Positions 34,044 to 45,691 are shown, counted from the first letter of the stretch. The stretch is 64,000 nt of DNA from Margaritispora aquatica (GCA_007644065.1 VJWN01000033.1:124001-188000), one strand, 5' to 3'. The notes: generated by a model not told the origin, from the letters alone. Program-made: numbers and translations.

Positions 34044-37000
34044 CTACGAGTCCTCATTCTGCCATCCAAGTAATGCTGTACGGGAAGAGAGTGTGTGGGG
34101 GTGATCAATACCTATAATCCTACTCCGTAACGCTACACATTCCTCCATGAGCTCAATGGCCTCTTTGTCTTGGCCAAGGTATTTCCATGTAAATGCAAGG
34201 TCGGCCATACTGGTTAGCGTGGAAGGATGCTCCGCACCTAACACCCTCTTTCTCGTCTCTATCACTTGTACAAACAAGTCTTCGGCCTCTTTCCAGCGTC
34301 CCTGATCCCGGTATATCGAAGCCAAGTTGGCTATGCTAGCTAGCGTAGAAGGATGCTCCGTACCTAACACCCTTGAACATATCTCTAGCTCTATCGCTTG
34401 CAGGTCCTCGGCCTCCTTCCAGCGTCCCTGATCCCGGTATGTCGAAGCCAAGTTGGCTATGCTAGCCAGCGTGGAAGGATGCTCCGTACCTAACACCCTT
34501 GAACATATCTCTAGCTCTATCGCTTGCAGGTCCTCGGCCTCCTTCCAGCGTCCCTGATCCCGGTATGTCGAAGCCAAGTTGGCTATGCTAGCCAGCGTGG
34601 AAGGATGCTCCGCACCTAACACCCTCTTTCTCGTCTCTATCACTTGCACCTCCAAGTCTTCGGCCTCCTTCCAGCGTCCCTGATTCCGGTATATCGAAGC
34701 CAAGTTGGCTATGCTAGCTAGCGTAGAAGGATGCTCCGTACCTAACACCCTTGAACATATCTCTAGCTCTGTCGCTTGTAGGTCCTCGGCCTCCTTCCAG
34801 CGTCCCTGATCCCGGTATGTCGAAGCCAAGTTGGCTATGCTAACCAGCGTGGAAGGATGCTCCGCACCTAATACCCTTAAACTCGTCTCTATCACTTGTA
34901 CCTCTAAGTCTTCGGCCTCCTTCCAGCGTCCCTGATCCCGGTATGTCGAAGCCAAGTTGGCTATGCTAGCTAGCGTGGAAGGATGCTCCGCACCTAATAC
35001 CCTTAAACTCGTCTCCATCACTTGCACCTCCAAGTCTTCGGCCTCCTTCCAGCGTCCCTGATTCCGGTATGTCGAAGCCAAGTTAGCCATGCTGGTCAGC
35101 GTGGAAGGATGCTCCACACCTAACACCCTCTTGAACGTCTCTATTACTTCCAAAAACGGTGTCTCAGCCTCATTATATCGTCCATCGCTTAGTAGACACT
35201 GCCCAAATCTCCATGTTAAATTGATCCTCTTCTCCTTATCTTTCGGAATAATATCAGACATGAATACATAACTTATATGTGGCAGATATGTTCTCCATAC
35301 GCTTCTATTTTCGTGACTATGATCTGGGAACATGTCCTCCAATCGTATAATCGCCCTTTCGGTCCATTGAGCTATCAGATCGTTTTGCTGAAGCCAGTTT
35401 CTCGTCGCGAGATGCACTAGTCGGTGAAGATCCAGAGCCGCGTCTGCCGCTCGCTTGACGATAAACGAGTAAGCTTCGAGTGTCCCGATCGCATCGACCT
35501 CCTTTTTGCGAGACGCTCCGGCCGGAAGAAGAGACTGTGGAATATCCTTGGCATCGATACATCCCATGAACGATAAGTAATCGGCTGCGAGAGGGTCGCG
35601 GTGCCGAATCTGCTCAAACGAGATGAGCCACGTGGTAGCCACGGGGTTCTTGATATTGTTATATCTCCCGTCATCCTCAAACTCTTCACTAAGGAGATCA
35701 ATGACGTCCTCTTCTTGCTCCGCCAGGAGGGATAGATAGTCGACGACCGCAATCCTATTCTCGTTGATATATGCTGCTGCCTGAACGATAGCAAGCGGAA
35801 GGTAGGTAAGCTCTTTTAGTAGCGCTATCGTATCTGGTCTATTACGAACCAAATTGGGATTGACTAAACACTTCTGGAGCAACTGCATCGCTACGTCTTC
35901 ATCCATCTCGGGTACCTCTACCACATTCTGGCGTGCAAGTTTGACGGCTGTCTTCCTGTCCCGTGTGGTAAAGACAATACACCCTTGCTCACTTCGTGGC
36001 AGACAGTCGATGAGACGGCAGGATCCCGGCTCAGCCCCAGATGGGGTGATCCACATATTGATATTGTCAGCATTGTCAAAAACTAGGAGCCACCGGCCTG
36101 CGCTTTCCTTGCTTAGGTACTCTTGCATAAGTTTCTTTACATCGACCTTCTCCTCGTCCGAGCCGGGGATCTGGAGCTGTCGGGCAACGTGTAGATATGC
36201 TTGATGAAGACTTTCCATATTTGTCGCAGGGATCCAGATCACGAGGCAGTTTCTATATCGGACTCTTGTTCGGTAAACAAATTCCAGCACCAGCTGAGTC
36301 TTACCTACTCCCCCAAGCCCTGTGACCGCGACTTTTGTCGTTTGACCTCCAACAAATAACATTGATTCGAGTTTAGTAAGCTGCGTTCCACGACCTGTAA
36401 AGTTTGGATTCCTGTCGAATGGGACGACAAACTGAGCCATATTGTCTATAGGATAAATTCAGTACCAGTCAAGTTAAGTGAGATATGTCGTACCTGATGG
36501 GATTATTTTCTCGCTGCTATCCTTGGAGAACGCCTTAACGTGCATTTCAAGCCGTTTTAGTGCTGCCATCTTCCCTTCGCCATATATAGTCGACATAGAC
36601 ACCTCGCAGAGGCCCATCAAACAGTACACGATGTCTTCTTCCTCTGTTGTCTGACGGTTGTCTGCCCATCCTTTTCGCTCAGCTATACTGAAATCAGAAA
36701 AAGGATTCCCTCGTAGAGCCTGAATCGGAATTTGGGTAATCTCGCAAATTAGCTTTTCGAGTGACATTTTGTCACCTAAGAGCTTGTGCTCTCGAGAGAA
36801 GAATTCGACTATTGCTGGAGCAATAAGCTCTTGAAGTGTCCAGCCTCGAGTAAACCACCTACTATCCCGAAAAGCCGCTTCCCACGTGCACTGCTCTGCC
36901 TGTAGATCTGCTTCAGAGCTTAAGGTCGATACATCCGTGAGAAACACATAGCACTTCTTCGCATTTCGATACCAGCGGAACATAGAGTTGATCGCCGTCG

Positions 37001-37259
37001 AAAGCTCAGCAACATTCGTCTTATCAATACAGCACGTGTCAACCCAAAAGTATTGTAAGTGATCTCTAGTCGCCTGTTCTCCACAAAACTTGATCTTTTC
37101 GTAGCCAGATTTGCTTTTCCCAGAACCACTGATGAGATCTTGATAGGTGACCTCTTGGTCTGTCCAGGTGTGCGAAAGGATTGCGTAGGGAAGGGTATTG
37201 TGAGTGGGAACCTGGATCAGGCTGAACTCGCCCGTGGCTTTCATCTCCAAAAGACGCAT
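34044..37259 (-). CDS. HET / NB-ARC / TPR protein (fungal NLR-like incompatibility receptor)
   Basis: Exon 1 (37259-36494) and exon 2 (36445-34044) join across a 48-nt intron (GTACGA..TATAG) and give 1,055 residues. The N-terminus is a HET domain: MRLLEMKATGEFSLIQ, YAILSHTW, FWVDTCCIDK, MFRWYRNAKKCYVFL, RDSRWFTRGWTLQELIAP, EEEDIVYCLMGL. The central NB-ARC ATPase has FDRNPNFTGRG, P-loop GLGGVGKT at about residues 298-305, Walker B WLLVFDNAD, TTRDRKT and LTYLPLAIVQAAAYI. The C-terminus has 42-residue kinesin-light-chain-type TPRs, seven nearly identical (about residues 695-988), one degenerate and one partial. In this architecture the repeats sense, the ATPase oligomerises and HET triggers cell death on non-self recognition. 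All key motifs and the frame are intact, so it looks functional. Confidence 0.95.
34122..35129 (-). repeat. Tandem 126-bp coding repeats (TPR array of the NLR)
   Basis: Eight 126-bp units encode 42-residue TPRs; units 1-7 (35129-34248) are nearly identical and unit 8 (34247-34122) is diverged. Two unit types differ in the linker and the next residue: EVQVIET-type followed by RVLGA, and QAIELEICS-type followed by RVLGT. The two copies near 34373-34498 and 34499-34624 look identical base for base. Such arrays change length by unequal exchange. Confidence 0.95.
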
Positions 37260-39692
37260 GATTTCGGTTGGCTAAGGATCATATATGTCTGCAAGTATCT
37301 GCAGCGTGTCCAGAGAAATGCAAGATGAAATTCCACGATTGTTAGGTAGAAGTGTGGGATAAGAGTATTCGATGTAAGGCTCTGGCTATACAAAGATATA
37401 TCATCACATGATGTATTTGGTGGCGCAAGACAGCGCTTCGAAGTGTGGCTTGCTCAATTTTGAGCCGCAAATTTGACACTTTAAATGACTTGGCCTTCCA
37501 ATCTTCTCCGAATATATGATTCGACGTCTGAATGAGGGGTTTTGCTGGAGTCGCGGCGGTCATTCATGAATACGTTTTGGCATTTCTGGTTAACGCCAAG
37601 CATCATAATCCTAATACGCCCTCACTCTACCTGGAATCCTCCACCTCACTACCACTTCCTCTTCTAGCTTGTACTTCCTGTATGCCTACCTACTGTTCAA
37701 TCTATTCAGGAGTACGATTACCGTTCCTAACAAGCAATAAGTAAACCTGGGGGTGACTTCAATTTTGTACCGTGACGGGACGGGACGAGATGTGAGGTTT
37801 GCTTTATTTTGTGGTGCTGTTGTTGTTGACTGGTTATTGACTGGTTGTTGGTGAAGTTGGTGCTTGGGCGTGTTTGTGGGTGCTTAAGTTTAATAAAGTC
37901 TGTAGGGTAGCTTAGGTAGGTAGGTAGGTAGGTAGGTAAGTTGTCTGTGGATCGGAGATGTAAAAGTGAGTGAGGTTTTGAGACGCATGGTCTGTTGAGG
38001 CATTTTTACGGTTCGTTTTTGATGCTCCAGTCCTGATTAACTCGACATAGCCACATTTGTTAGACCCCAGCATAATCTCAGCGAATAGGCAAACAATGAG
38101 AGAATTTATTGATGAATCCATTGCGCGTTTGGATTGCGAAGCTATGAGTCTTCGAAAGGAAGAGAACCTGTTCAGCCCTGAGGTGAAATAACAAGTGAAT
38201 GTGTTCCCGTGTCGTTGTCGGAAGGTGCTTTCGTCTCGTTTTAGTCTCGGAGACTTCGCGTGAAGCCTGGTGGGTTGAGCTCGTGTGTGCGTAGTAGGTT
38301 TGTCTTTCCAAGTCGTAGGATTAGGTTACTCGGCTGGATAATGATGCGAGATGGGGTGGGTGGGGTAGTAGTAATCTTGCTTTGTATCTTGCGCCTTAGG
38401 ACGTTGGTGTGTTGTGACTTCATCGCATAAGTTCGTGGTGGGGATTTATTGGTATCTTTTGTGTGAGAGTTTCGCGGCTGAGCTTAGGCATAAATGATAC
38501 ATTGATACGGTAGCTTGGATGTTTTGAAGTCATATTTTGGTTTATCGGGTGTTGTTCTGCCGAGGTGTTTCTTGCCTTTGAAGTTCTTTTAATTTATCAT
38601 ACTGCTAAACATTGCAGATTGTATAGCCACAGAAGCAAAGATAAGCCCAGTTATTTTCTCAGACATTAACAATTGGTTGGAAGAAGATCAAAAATCTGAT
38701 CAAGTGAACAGAAAAGTGAGGTTTTCGAAATTACCGATAATATTGGATTGATCACCACCTTGCCAATTATCCATTAAAGTTGGAATAAAAAAATGTTACA
38801 GCCTGATTCATTTGTACACCCCAATATAGTTGATGCGATAAATATTGTAGCGTTTATACCTGTAAGACAACTACATTTTGAACATTAAATCCATATAACC
38901 TCATCAAGGGCCACGGTGGGGAGGGAGGAGATCCACAGTTTACCAACCTTTTACACCTCGAGGATTTTTCTTTTCTTGCATAATTATCAATAGGGGTTCT
39001 CTATAAACACCGGGATACTCACAATAATAGCCACCAGCCAAAAAGCCTACAATATATATGTCCATACCATCTCCGCCTCTCACTTTTCCACTGGCTCCAA
39101 TTCGGTCCCGAAAAGGTCGGGAAACGGTATTAATGAAGATTGCTAGCATACAGACCAACAAAACTTATCCCACGTCTCCCAAGGAAGTCAGGATGTCTGG
39201 TTATGCCTATTTCCCCAAATGCGGGGAAGGGAATTAAGCTTAAGTAAGGTAAGGTAAGGTAACCTCGTCACAACTCCCGCGCTCGGCTAAATTGGGGTAA
39301 ACACCACGTTCGCTGCGGCAAATGGACGGTACCGAACTTTGAAGCTTTATGTATTCCGTTCCCGGCATTAGGCTGATATTAGGACGTCAAATATGGTAAT
39401 CATGGGGTGCATTGAAGCTGACCTATCGTCCTCGATGTAACATATAGGTGATTCAGCTGAGTACGCGGAGCCACTCGGGAGATCGTGGCATTGTTGTTGA
39501 TAGAAGCGCTGTGACCTTACCGATGTCTTGGAGTCCTTCGAACCGAGAGAGATGTTCCTTTCACGCGGGATTAGTCCATGGCTCAGTAAGTTAGTCAAGG
39601 AATAGAGATAAAGAGAGCCTGGCTGCCAATTGTGGCCATGAAAAGATTATGAGCCAAGTGACCGAACTCCTCCTCCAGCCAACCAGTCCAAG
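37260..39692. other. Long intergenic region
   Basis: About 2.4 kb between the NLR gene (-) and the CE15 gene (+). It holds a TAGG microsatellite (37913-37936), an AAGGT triplet near 39244-39260 and AT-rich blocks. No open frame has recognisable features and no RNA gene is seen. Confidence 0.55.
37913..37936. repeat. TAGG microsatellite, 6 copies
   Basis: Six exact TAGG units in non-coding sequence. Confidence 0.9.
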
Positions 39693-41327
39693 ATGGCCAA
39701 ATCAACTCTCATAACGCTGCTCTTCGTGACCGCAGTAGCAGCACAGTCGAAGCTGTGGGAGCAATGTCCGTTTCTCGGCTCTCTCTTTAACTCCCACGAA
39801 TGCTGATGCTCCGTAGGTGGTGGAATATACTGGGTTGCACAAGGCGGCGCCACGACATGCGTCGCTCCCTATGTCTGCGTGTATTCCAGCGCGTACTACT
39901 CGCAATGTCTCGTCGGGACAGGTGTGTCTTCCGCCGCTCCAACGTCAAGCAAAGCAACAACATCGATACAATCCACCCTCGACACAAGCACCAAGACAAC
40001 CTCAACCTCGACTTCCACCCCCATCACTCCACCCTCCTCCTCAACAAGCACAGCCACCACGCCCAGCAGTTCAAACTGCCCCTCCCTCCCCGCCTCCCTC
40101 ACATTAACCTCCAACGCCAAGCTCCCTGATCCATTCACGACCTTCTCCGGCACGAAAATCACCACCCTCGCAGCTTTCAAGTGCCGCCAAGCTGAGATCT
40201 CGGCTCTGTTTCAGAAATACGAGTTAGGCACTTTGCCTGGACCGCCCACGACCCTCACGGCTACGCTGTCGGGCAATACGCTCACGATTGGGTGCTCGAA
40301 TGGGGGTGCGTCTATCTCGTTCGCGGTGACGATCACGTATCCGACCACGGGGACGGCGCCATTCCCGGCTATTATTGGGTATGGTGGTGGTAGTGTGAGT
40401 TCTTATTCTCTCACTCACTCTTCCAGATGAAGTCTTGCTCGAAAGAAGGAGCGAGGCTAAGCGAGGAGTTCAAAATCCGTCCTTGTTCCCTCTCCACCAA
40501 TACATGAACTTCCACAACCTTCAAGGATACCCGCTAACATCGCTCAGATCCCCGCCCCCGCCGGTGTCGCAATGATAAACTTCAACAACGACGATATGGC
40601 CGCCCAAGTCTCCACCGCCTCGCGGGGCGTCGGGAAATTCTACACACTCCACGGCTCCTCCGCCACCGCCTCCGCCATGACCGCCTGGGCCTGGGGCGTG
40701 TCTCGAATCATCGACGCGCTCGAGAAGACACCAACAGCACGCATCAACACTGCCCGCATTGGCGTGACAGGGTGTTCCCGCAACGGCAAAGGCGCCATGG
40801 TTGCCGGTGCTTTGGAACCCCGCATCGCGCTCACGATTCCCCAGGAGAGCGGCGCAGGCGGCAGCGCGTGTTGGCGTGTCAGCGATTACTTGAAGGCGGG
40901 CGGCGCGAACATCCAGACTGCATCTGAGATCATCACCGAGGATCCGTGGTTCTCGACGGCCTTCAACAGCTATGTCAACTCCGTGCCCACGCTGCCATTT
41001 GACCACCACCTGCTTGCTGCGATGATTGCGCCGCGGGCTTTGTTGGTGATCGACAACAATATCGACTGGCTTGGCCCGGCCAGTTGCTGGAATTGCATGA
41101 AAGCTGCCAGTGCCGCGTGGACTGCTATGGGAGTCGCGGATCGAATTGGCTACACCCAGATTGGCACGCACTCGCATTGTGCGTTCCCCAGTAATCAGCA
41201 GGCGGCGCTGACGGCGTTTGTGGGGCGGTTTTTGCTTGGGCAGAGTGTGGCGACTAGTGTTATGGTTAGTGATTTTGCGTATGATCAGGCTAGGTGGGTG
41301 GATTGGAGTATCCCGACTTTGGTGTGA
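39693..41327 (+). CDS. Secreted glucuronoyl methylesterase (CE15) with N-terminal CBM1
   Basis: Three exons, 39693-39765, 39817-40394 and 40548-41327, join in frame (introns of 51 and 153 nt) and give 476 residues. Residues 1-18 are a signal peptide (LITLLFVTAVAAQ). A fungal cellulose-binding CBM1 follows: LWEQCGG split by intron 1 within the Cys codon, then TTCVAPYVC and YYSQCL, four Cys in all. A Ser/Thr/Pro linker of about 50 residues leads to the CE15 alpha/beta-hydrolase. The triad is visible: Ser294 in GCSRNGKG, Glu317 in PQESGAGG, and His425/His427 in HSHCAF. The enzyme cleaves ester bonds between lignin alcohols and 4-O-methyl-glucuronic acid of xylan. The start codon and exon 1 are supported by the reconstituted CBM1. 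Confidence 0.96.
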
Positions 41328-41915
41328 AGTGGGTGAGAGTGAGGGTGAGGGTGAGGGTGCTGGTGGGTTTTGATAGGATGTTGGTGGATGGTCAAGTGAG
41401 GGTGCTGAAAAGGAGTAAAGAAAATTGGTGCAGTTACCTGTAGATAGAGTGGAACCTTGAATGAAGATATTCGTTGATATGATGATTCTGTTGTGCGAGG
41501 ACGTGTGATACTGAGAGGTACTCATCTCGTATATCTTGACTAGGACTCTCATCCATGAAACAAGATAGACCGTACCAGCTATCTCACGAGAGTAGCAGTG
41601 CTAACCCACTGGTCATTACTCAATAAGCTCGCTTAATCAATGACATTGTGATGTGTGCAAAGTAAACCGAGAATCATGCTTCCAACATAAAAACATGTCA
41701 CAGTACTCGTTCCATCACTCTCAAACACACAGAGAAGGAAAATTGATATTTCTAGTTACTAAATCTTTAAAGAAGAATGTCGTGATACGTGGATCTTTGT
41801 AGCTCGTATACATGAACCTAACTAAATCTATTAAATATAAGAAGCTTTCGCGAACTGTGAGATTTACATTAGCATGCATCTCCGGTCGACAAGGATCAAT
41901 CCAGCATACCTTAAT
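41328..41915. other. Intergenic region between convergent genes
   Basis: Shared 3' flank. Right after the CE15 stop lies a short GAGGGT hexamer array (about 41340-41362). The rest is AT-rich without features. Confidence 0.6.
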
Positions 41916-42394
41916 TTAAACCCGCCTCCTATCTATCAGCCTATTGACCCTCGAAACAAACGTCTTCACAAACTCCAAATCTGTGCACGCACCAAACGCA
42001 TTAGTAAGTCTATCGAATTCTATCCCCACCCTCACTCTCGCCCCAAAAGAGGAGAGAACTCACCACCTCCACCAAGCTCCCCCAAAGGCGGTAACTTCCC
42101 ATTTCCCTCCCCTCCCTCACTACCTCCAGGGCTCCCGCTCCCATCCATCAAAAACGCCCAATTGACACCCACGATCACCAACGCAATCATCGCCATGAAC
42201 GCCAATGCCAGCGCAACACCGACGAGCTTCCCCCTCCGATACGCACTCCTGGCTTCTGATTCTGATGTCCGCCGGAGCAGTGGCGTGATCTCGCAGCTCG
42301 CAGTGGAGTAGTGCTGTGAGGAGTGCCGCGAGATAGCGGAGGGACGGTTGTGGGAGGACTGGCGGTGGTGCGAGGAGGGGCGCGCTTTTGGCAT
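41916..42394 (-). CDS. Small single-pass membrane protein, family not recognised
   Basis: The ATG at 42394 opens a frame whose splice at 42064/41980 gives 131 residues: donor GTGAGT in GGTGGTGAGT, acceptor GTGCACAG, 83-nt intron. Without splicing the frame ends 15 or so codons later at 42032. The spliced C-terminus reads DLEFVKTFVSRVNRLIDRR, an amphipathic, gene-like end. Residues 1-55 are hydrophilic, rich in Ser, His and Arg, with an acidic dileucine signal EITPLL (residues 35-40). One membrane helix follows at about 57-81 (LVGVALALAFMAMIALVIVG), then a Gly-rich linker. I infer an integral membrane protein of the endomembrane system, perhaps vacuolar from the ExxxLL signal. No function is known to me; the gene call rests on composition and splice sites. 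Confidence 0.6.
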
Positions 42395-43169
42395 TTCTCC
42401 TTGCTTTTTCTTTTGATTTCTTTTCTTTTCTTGAGTAGGGATGATAATGATGGATTTGGCGGGGAGCGTGTATGGTATATTTGAAACAAATGAAGGGAAG
42501 CGGAAAGGAAAAAAGGGGAGAAGAGACGTTTATACAATTTTGGTGGCGTGGGAGTTGGCGTTTGAGATTGAAGAAGGAGGAGGGGAATCAATGGAGATGC
42601 GGGATGCGGATAGGTAAGGACAGGGTTGTAAGCAAGGTTATGCAGGTCAGCGTTGGCAGGACCAATTGCGTATTGGCTCTCGTACTTTTTGGTTGCGGGA
42701 GATATTGGGGGCTGAATAGAGGACATGTGACTTGGTACTTACTTTCGCTGCATAGTTGCGAGATCTCGCTTAACTTTCAACCCTATTTGAAAGAAAAGCA
42801 ACTTATATAGGAGAACTGAATGCTTCTCTCCTTTTCCAGTATAAAAGCTATGTAATTGATAGGGTATTATATCATGTCATACAATAGCGAGAAGCGAGCT
42901 CGGCTTGGTAAGGGTTTGGATTAAGCGAAGCGGCTGAAGCAGTCCATGCAGTCCACCTCACCTAATGCAGGATTAAGTCACTTGACACTTCTGCCTTAGC
43001 TGAAATAATGCTGAAATGTAAACAAAACCTACACGACATCTTTATCCCATCTTCTTCTAATTCCGTGTTAAGAAATTTACAATAATACAATTCCATTTTT
43101 AAGTTACACAGAACTAATATCATATAAAATACAAAAATACCTACATCTCAACAAATTTGAAACCAGGCT
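42395..43169. other. Divergent promoter region
   Basis: About 0.8 kb between the small membrane protein (-) and the HET gene (+). CT/GA-rich near 42.42-42.56 kb, AT-rich near 43.05-43.15 kb. No gene or repeat of note. Confidence 0.55.
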
Positions 43170-44696
43170 ATGGCTGACACTGACAGTCATGTGCCACAGT
43201 CAAAATGCACAACATGTCTCGAAACCACACTCAAAATCTCAAAATCTCTCGTCAACTTACCGATAGCAAAAGAGCCCCAATCTCACAAGCTCAAAGACAT
43301 ACCCGGCATATACCACTCACTCAGCACAACCCTGCAACAAATCCGCCTCCTATTCATCCAGCCCGGCAAACCCACTTCACCACTCCACTGCTCGCTACAC
43401 ACATTCAACCTCACAGACTCGCCTACGCCAACTTTCTCAGCCCTATCCTATGAATGGGGCAACAAAACTCCCACAAAGCAACACTCCTCAGACGAAAGCA
43501 TCATCTACCTCTCCAAATGCGGTGGGTCCAGCGCATCATGCATACGGATCAGAGAGAACCTCTTTCTCGCCCTCAAGCAACTCCGATCACAAACCACCAC
43601 GCTAGTCCTCTGGATTGACGCCCTCTGCGTAAATCAGTGGGACATGCGGGAACGCAGTCATCAAGTTGGACTCATGAGGCAAATCTATGGCAGGGCGAGG
43701 ACGGTGCACGTGTGGCTTGGGCCCGAGGAGGGGAAATTTGACAACAGTCCGTTTGAGTTGCTGCATAGGATTCGGGAGGAGGCGAAAGATCAAGCAGAGC
43801 TAGCGCGGAGGGAGCGTGAGGAGAAGGCGGAGAGGAACATGAGGGAGGCGATGGAATTAGCGGGCGTGGAGGACGGGAAGGCGTTTTCGCTACTCGGGTT
43901 GTTCAAGCCTATGTTTCAGTGGATCGCTACTCCGAAGACTGAGACCAAGAAGGCACTAGCGGAGGAAGAGGAACAAACCGGTAAACTTGCAAGTGCAAGT
44001 GCGAGTCTTACTGGTGACGAGATGCAAGCACCAACAACACACGAGCCCTACAACCTCGAAGAAACAATGGTGGACTGGTTCCTACAAGAAGGCGACGACA
44101 TTTGGCAGTCGCTTCTCTTCCTCCTTCGCCGCACTTACTGGCGCCGGATCTGGATCGTGCAGGAATTCGTGCTGGCACGGACATTATCACTCCACTGCGG
44201 CAGCTCCACCATCTCCTGGGACGACTTCATCCGCGGCCTGCAACACATCCTCTCTTTCGCACCGTGGCAGCACTGCCACGATACCGCAGGTGGAATGCAA
44301 TGGCACGTGCTGGCGCTTCTGGACATCGTGCCCGCGATGCAGGAGAGCATGGGCGTCAAGATTGCGCTGACGAGGCGGGATGTCCTGATGGGGCGGAAGT
44401 TGAAATTGCTGCAGCTGCTGGAAATCACGCGGGACTCGAGGTGTGCGGATCCGAGAGATAGGGTGTTTGCACTGCTGGGGCTGGCGAGCGACGTTGATGG
44501 CGATGGTGGTGATGATGGAGAGATAGAGGGAGGGGAGGGAGAGGGATTGGGGATTGATGTCGATTATAGGAAGAGCGTTTATGCGGTTCAGGAGGATGTA
44601 ATGCGGTTTTTTCGCACGAGGGGGAGGGAGAAAGGGATGGATTTGACGTATGTGAGTTCGTTGCAAGTGGAGATGATGAGGGGAAGTAGGTGGTAA
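43170..44696 (+). CDS. HET-domain protein (heterokaryon incompatibility type)
   Basis: A single open frame of 508 residues. The HET domain is complete: FSALSYEWG, LWIDALCVNQWDMRERSHQV, RQIYGRARTVHVWLG, FLLRRTYWRRIWIVQEFVLA, and CADPRDRVFALLGLA followed by DYRKSVYAVQEDVM. HET domains trigger cell death when incompatible strains fuse. An insertion of about 130 residues between VWLGPEEG and FLLRRTYW contains a charged helix (ARREREEKAERNMREAM). The protein stops 20 or so residues after the HET core, at MMRGSRW, while family members usually continue with a long C-terminal region. The stop codon overlaps a donor-like GTAAGT (AGGTGGTAAGTGG), so either a 3' intron is missed or the gene is truncated. 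I found no downstream exon that continues the family pattern. Confidence 0.85.
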   Translation: MADTDSHVPQSKCTTCLETTLKISKSLVNLPIAKEPQSHKLKDIPGIYHSLSTTLQQIRLLFIQPGKPTSPLHCSLHTFNLTDSPTPTFSALSYEWGNKTPTKQHSSDESIIYLSKCGGSSASCIRIRENLFLALKQLRSQTTTLVLWIDALCVNQWDMRERSHQVGLMRQIYGRARTVHVWLGPEEGKFDNSPFELLHRIREEAKDQAELARREREEKAERNMREAMELAGVEDGKAFSLLGLFKPMFQWIATPKTETKKALAEEEEQTGKLASASASLTGDEMQAPTTHEPYNLEETMVDWFLQEGDDIWQSLLFLLRRTYWRRIWIVQEFVLARTLSLHCGSSTISWDDFIRGLQHILSFAPWQHCHDTAGGMQWHVLALLDIVPAMQESMGVKIALTRRDVLMGRKLKLLQLLEITRDSRCADPRDRVFALLGLASDVDGDGGDDGEIEGGEGEGLGIDVDYRKSVYAVQEDVMRFFRTRGREKGMDLTYVSSLQVEMMRGSRW

Positions 44697-45608
44697 GTGG
44701 GTAGGCTAGTAACTTTGGAGTATCTTGAGGTACTGTTATATCGCGATTGTGTCGAAACATAGCATGCGTGTTGTAATAAGTATTTGGAAATTTACTTCAG
44801 ATGTCTATGAACGAAATGCCAAATGCATTCAACGTTGATCGACAGACACTCCAATTAAAATACCATCTCCCAGGCAGAGAGAGTAAACATCACTCCAAGC
44901 CCCCAAAACCTCACAACTTGTACCTATTCTCACCCATCTTCTTCGAAATAGTGGCGTACACTCCCCTCACAAAGGCACAACGTTCACCCGACCTCGCCTC
45001 ACCTCGCCTCATACCCGCATCGACACTAACCCAACCAACCTAACACCACGAACCCAAAACCTCGCCGCGTTCCTGCATAATTTTGTGTGTATGAACCGCT
45101 CTCTCCTCATTCTGGTCCGAAAGAGGATAACGGTGACAATACGGCTCGGCTCGACGGGACGGTGAACGTGGTTGAAATCGCAAAAGGGCTGAGCTTCGCT
45201 TAAATCACCGTGCGAGCTTGTATGCAACTTCTCGGGTGGCGGTGCCGGTGTCGACGCCATCGCCGTATGTAGAACCGTTTTGCGAGGTACGGGAAGGAAG
45301 ATAGATTGGGTGGGTTGGGTGAGTTGTGGAGAATGCTTGTTCGGTTCTTAAAGTTTTTTACTGTTTGTATTTGTGTTTGTGCCTATCACCTTCGTTAGTG
45401 TGTTGTTAAAATTTCGAATTGCTGTGTTCGCTTGATGTTAGTTTTCGTTGGTTGGGGCACACAAACCCGTCAAAGGTAATGCTTAGGTATATTAACGTTG
45501 CCGGATTATATGTCCGAAGCCGTGTGTGTATGTGTCTTGGTGTGTAACGATAGCAGCTCGTATATCGCTAATCTGCACCTTCATACCAATCTACTCTAGT
45601 CTGGTCTA

Positions 45609-45632
45609 GCAAGCAAGCAAACAAGCAAGCAA
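45609..45632. repeat. CAAG microsatellite, imperfect
   Basis: About six tetranucleotide units of CAAG with one AAAC interruption. Confidence 0.8.
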
Positions 45633-45691
45633 GAAAGACAAGACTAGGTTGATGTTCTACTCTTATCTGCCCTACCGGTAGCAATACACTT

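Noticed and set aside
40521..41552. 343-aa open frame (-)
   Set aside because: Antisense shadow of the CE15 catalytic exon; the + strand has the complete catalytic triad.
45009..45260. 83-aa open frame (-)
   Set aside because: Overlaps a + frame, lacks features, in microsatellite-bearing intergenic DNA.
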